This document shows, one piece after another, positions 63,828 to 64,000 of a stretch of DNA of 64,000 nucleotides (its first letter is position 1; the number at the start of each line of letters is the position of its first letter). The DNA comes from Periconia sp. R9002. Lineage: Eukaryota > Ascomycota > Dothideomycetes > Pleosporales > Periconiaceae. A program made the position numbers and the translations under genes. A model generated the notes under the pieces. That model saw only the letters and a program-made list of their open reading frames with translations, did not search any database and had not been told where the DNA came from. The DNA lies in the NCBI GenBank assembly GCA_023627715.1, contig JAMAHW010000022.1:62001-126000 (forward strand). The letters are read 5' to 3'.

Positions 63828-64000
63828 CCACTCCCAAAGGGACTTTCTGCTAGCCTTCTCTACAAGAAGGTTATTGACTGATTCAATCAGTGAAAGAAGC
63901 TACTTGTTACTTGTTGGGGGGATCTTTCAGACATTCAAGATTGAGGTGGTGATGACTTGAAGATTTTAGTTTAAATAATGCTTCAAGATGATTGCTCTTA
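63828..64000. other. 3' flank of array protein 5
   Basis: 173 bp to the window edge; AT-rich, nothing recognised. Whether the array continues to the right cannot be seen. Confidence 0.5.

Overview
The window is nuclear DNA of a filamentous ascomycete (Pezizomycotina, probably Dothideomycetes). The signs are many short GT-AG introns of 47-90 bp with CTAAC/CTGAC branch motifs, a GC-AG intron, secreted plant-cell-wall and starch hydrolases (GH7, GH15), and typical fungal single-copy genes (RIX7, NOP4, RPL9, BUB3, GPN2, CHM7, DAP1). The class-level assignment is inference; the fungal assignment is firm. I saw no tRNA, rRNA or CRISPR array.

Layout. 1-1.4 kb: 3' part of the ribosome-assembly AAA ATPase RIX7. 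2.2-3.9 kb (-): secreted GH15 glucoamylase with an unusual acidic insert. 6.2-7.8 kb (-): unknown low-complexity/coiled-coil protein. 7.8-12 kb: gene-poor stretch. 12.1-13.7 kb (+): GH7 cellobiohydrolase, four exons. 14.7-15.5 kb (-): secreted protein of unknown function. 16.1-17.3 kb (-): DUF1295 membrane protein. 17.9-19.9 kb (+): agmatinase/ureohydrolase in ten exons. 20.2-20.7 kb (+): DAP1/MAPR cytochrome-b5-like haem protein. 20.7-23.9 kb: no gene seen. 23.9-26.1 kb (-): NOP4 with four RRMs. 27.6-28.8 kb (+): ribosomal protein L9 (uL6), nine exons including an 8-nt microexon. 29.5-30.8 kb (+): aldo/keto reductase. 31.9-32.8 kb (+): small DUF6699-like protein with a probable GC-AG intron. 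34.5-35.1 kb (+): DUF1772 membrane protein, followed by a 170-bp MITE. 36-37 kb (+): GPI-anchored secreted protein. 38-39.5 kb (+): CALB-type lipase. 40-40.5 kb (+): small unknown protein. 41-41.8 kb (-): Cys/His plus acidic-tail protein. 42.4-43.5 kb (-) and 43.7-45 kb (+): BUB3 and GPN2, divergent, sharing about 190 bp of promoter. 45.3-46.9 kb (+): CHM7 ESCRT-III protein. 47.6-48.2 kb (+): complex I ESSS/NDUFB11 subunit.

The last 14 kb (49.6-63.8 kb) differ from the rest. All six genes lie on the + strand and none belongs to a family I recognise. Five of them (49.6, 56.2, 58.5, 60.7 and 62.3 kb) look like highly diverged paralogues. Each has an N-terminal globular domain of about 150-180 residues, with a hydrophobic strand containing VGxY or a relative, a PF motif, an L-x-A-x-x-Y-Y helix and, in three copies, an F-x-E-A-C helix. 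A charged Ser/Asp/Glu-rich linker and a C-terminal coiled coil follow. The sixth gene (52.7 kb) has a Cys-rich centre and a short coiled coil. Two copies share promoter sequence and intron positions, which supports local tandem duplication. This array is the best candidate here for an undescribed system.

Much of the rest is housekeeping: ribosome biogenesis and translation (RIX7, NOP4, RPL9), mitosis (BUB3), RNA polymerase assembly (GPN2), nuclear-envelope surveillance (CHM7) and respiration (ESSS). Interspersed are secreted hydrolases and surface proteins expected of a plant-associated or saprotrophic fungus.
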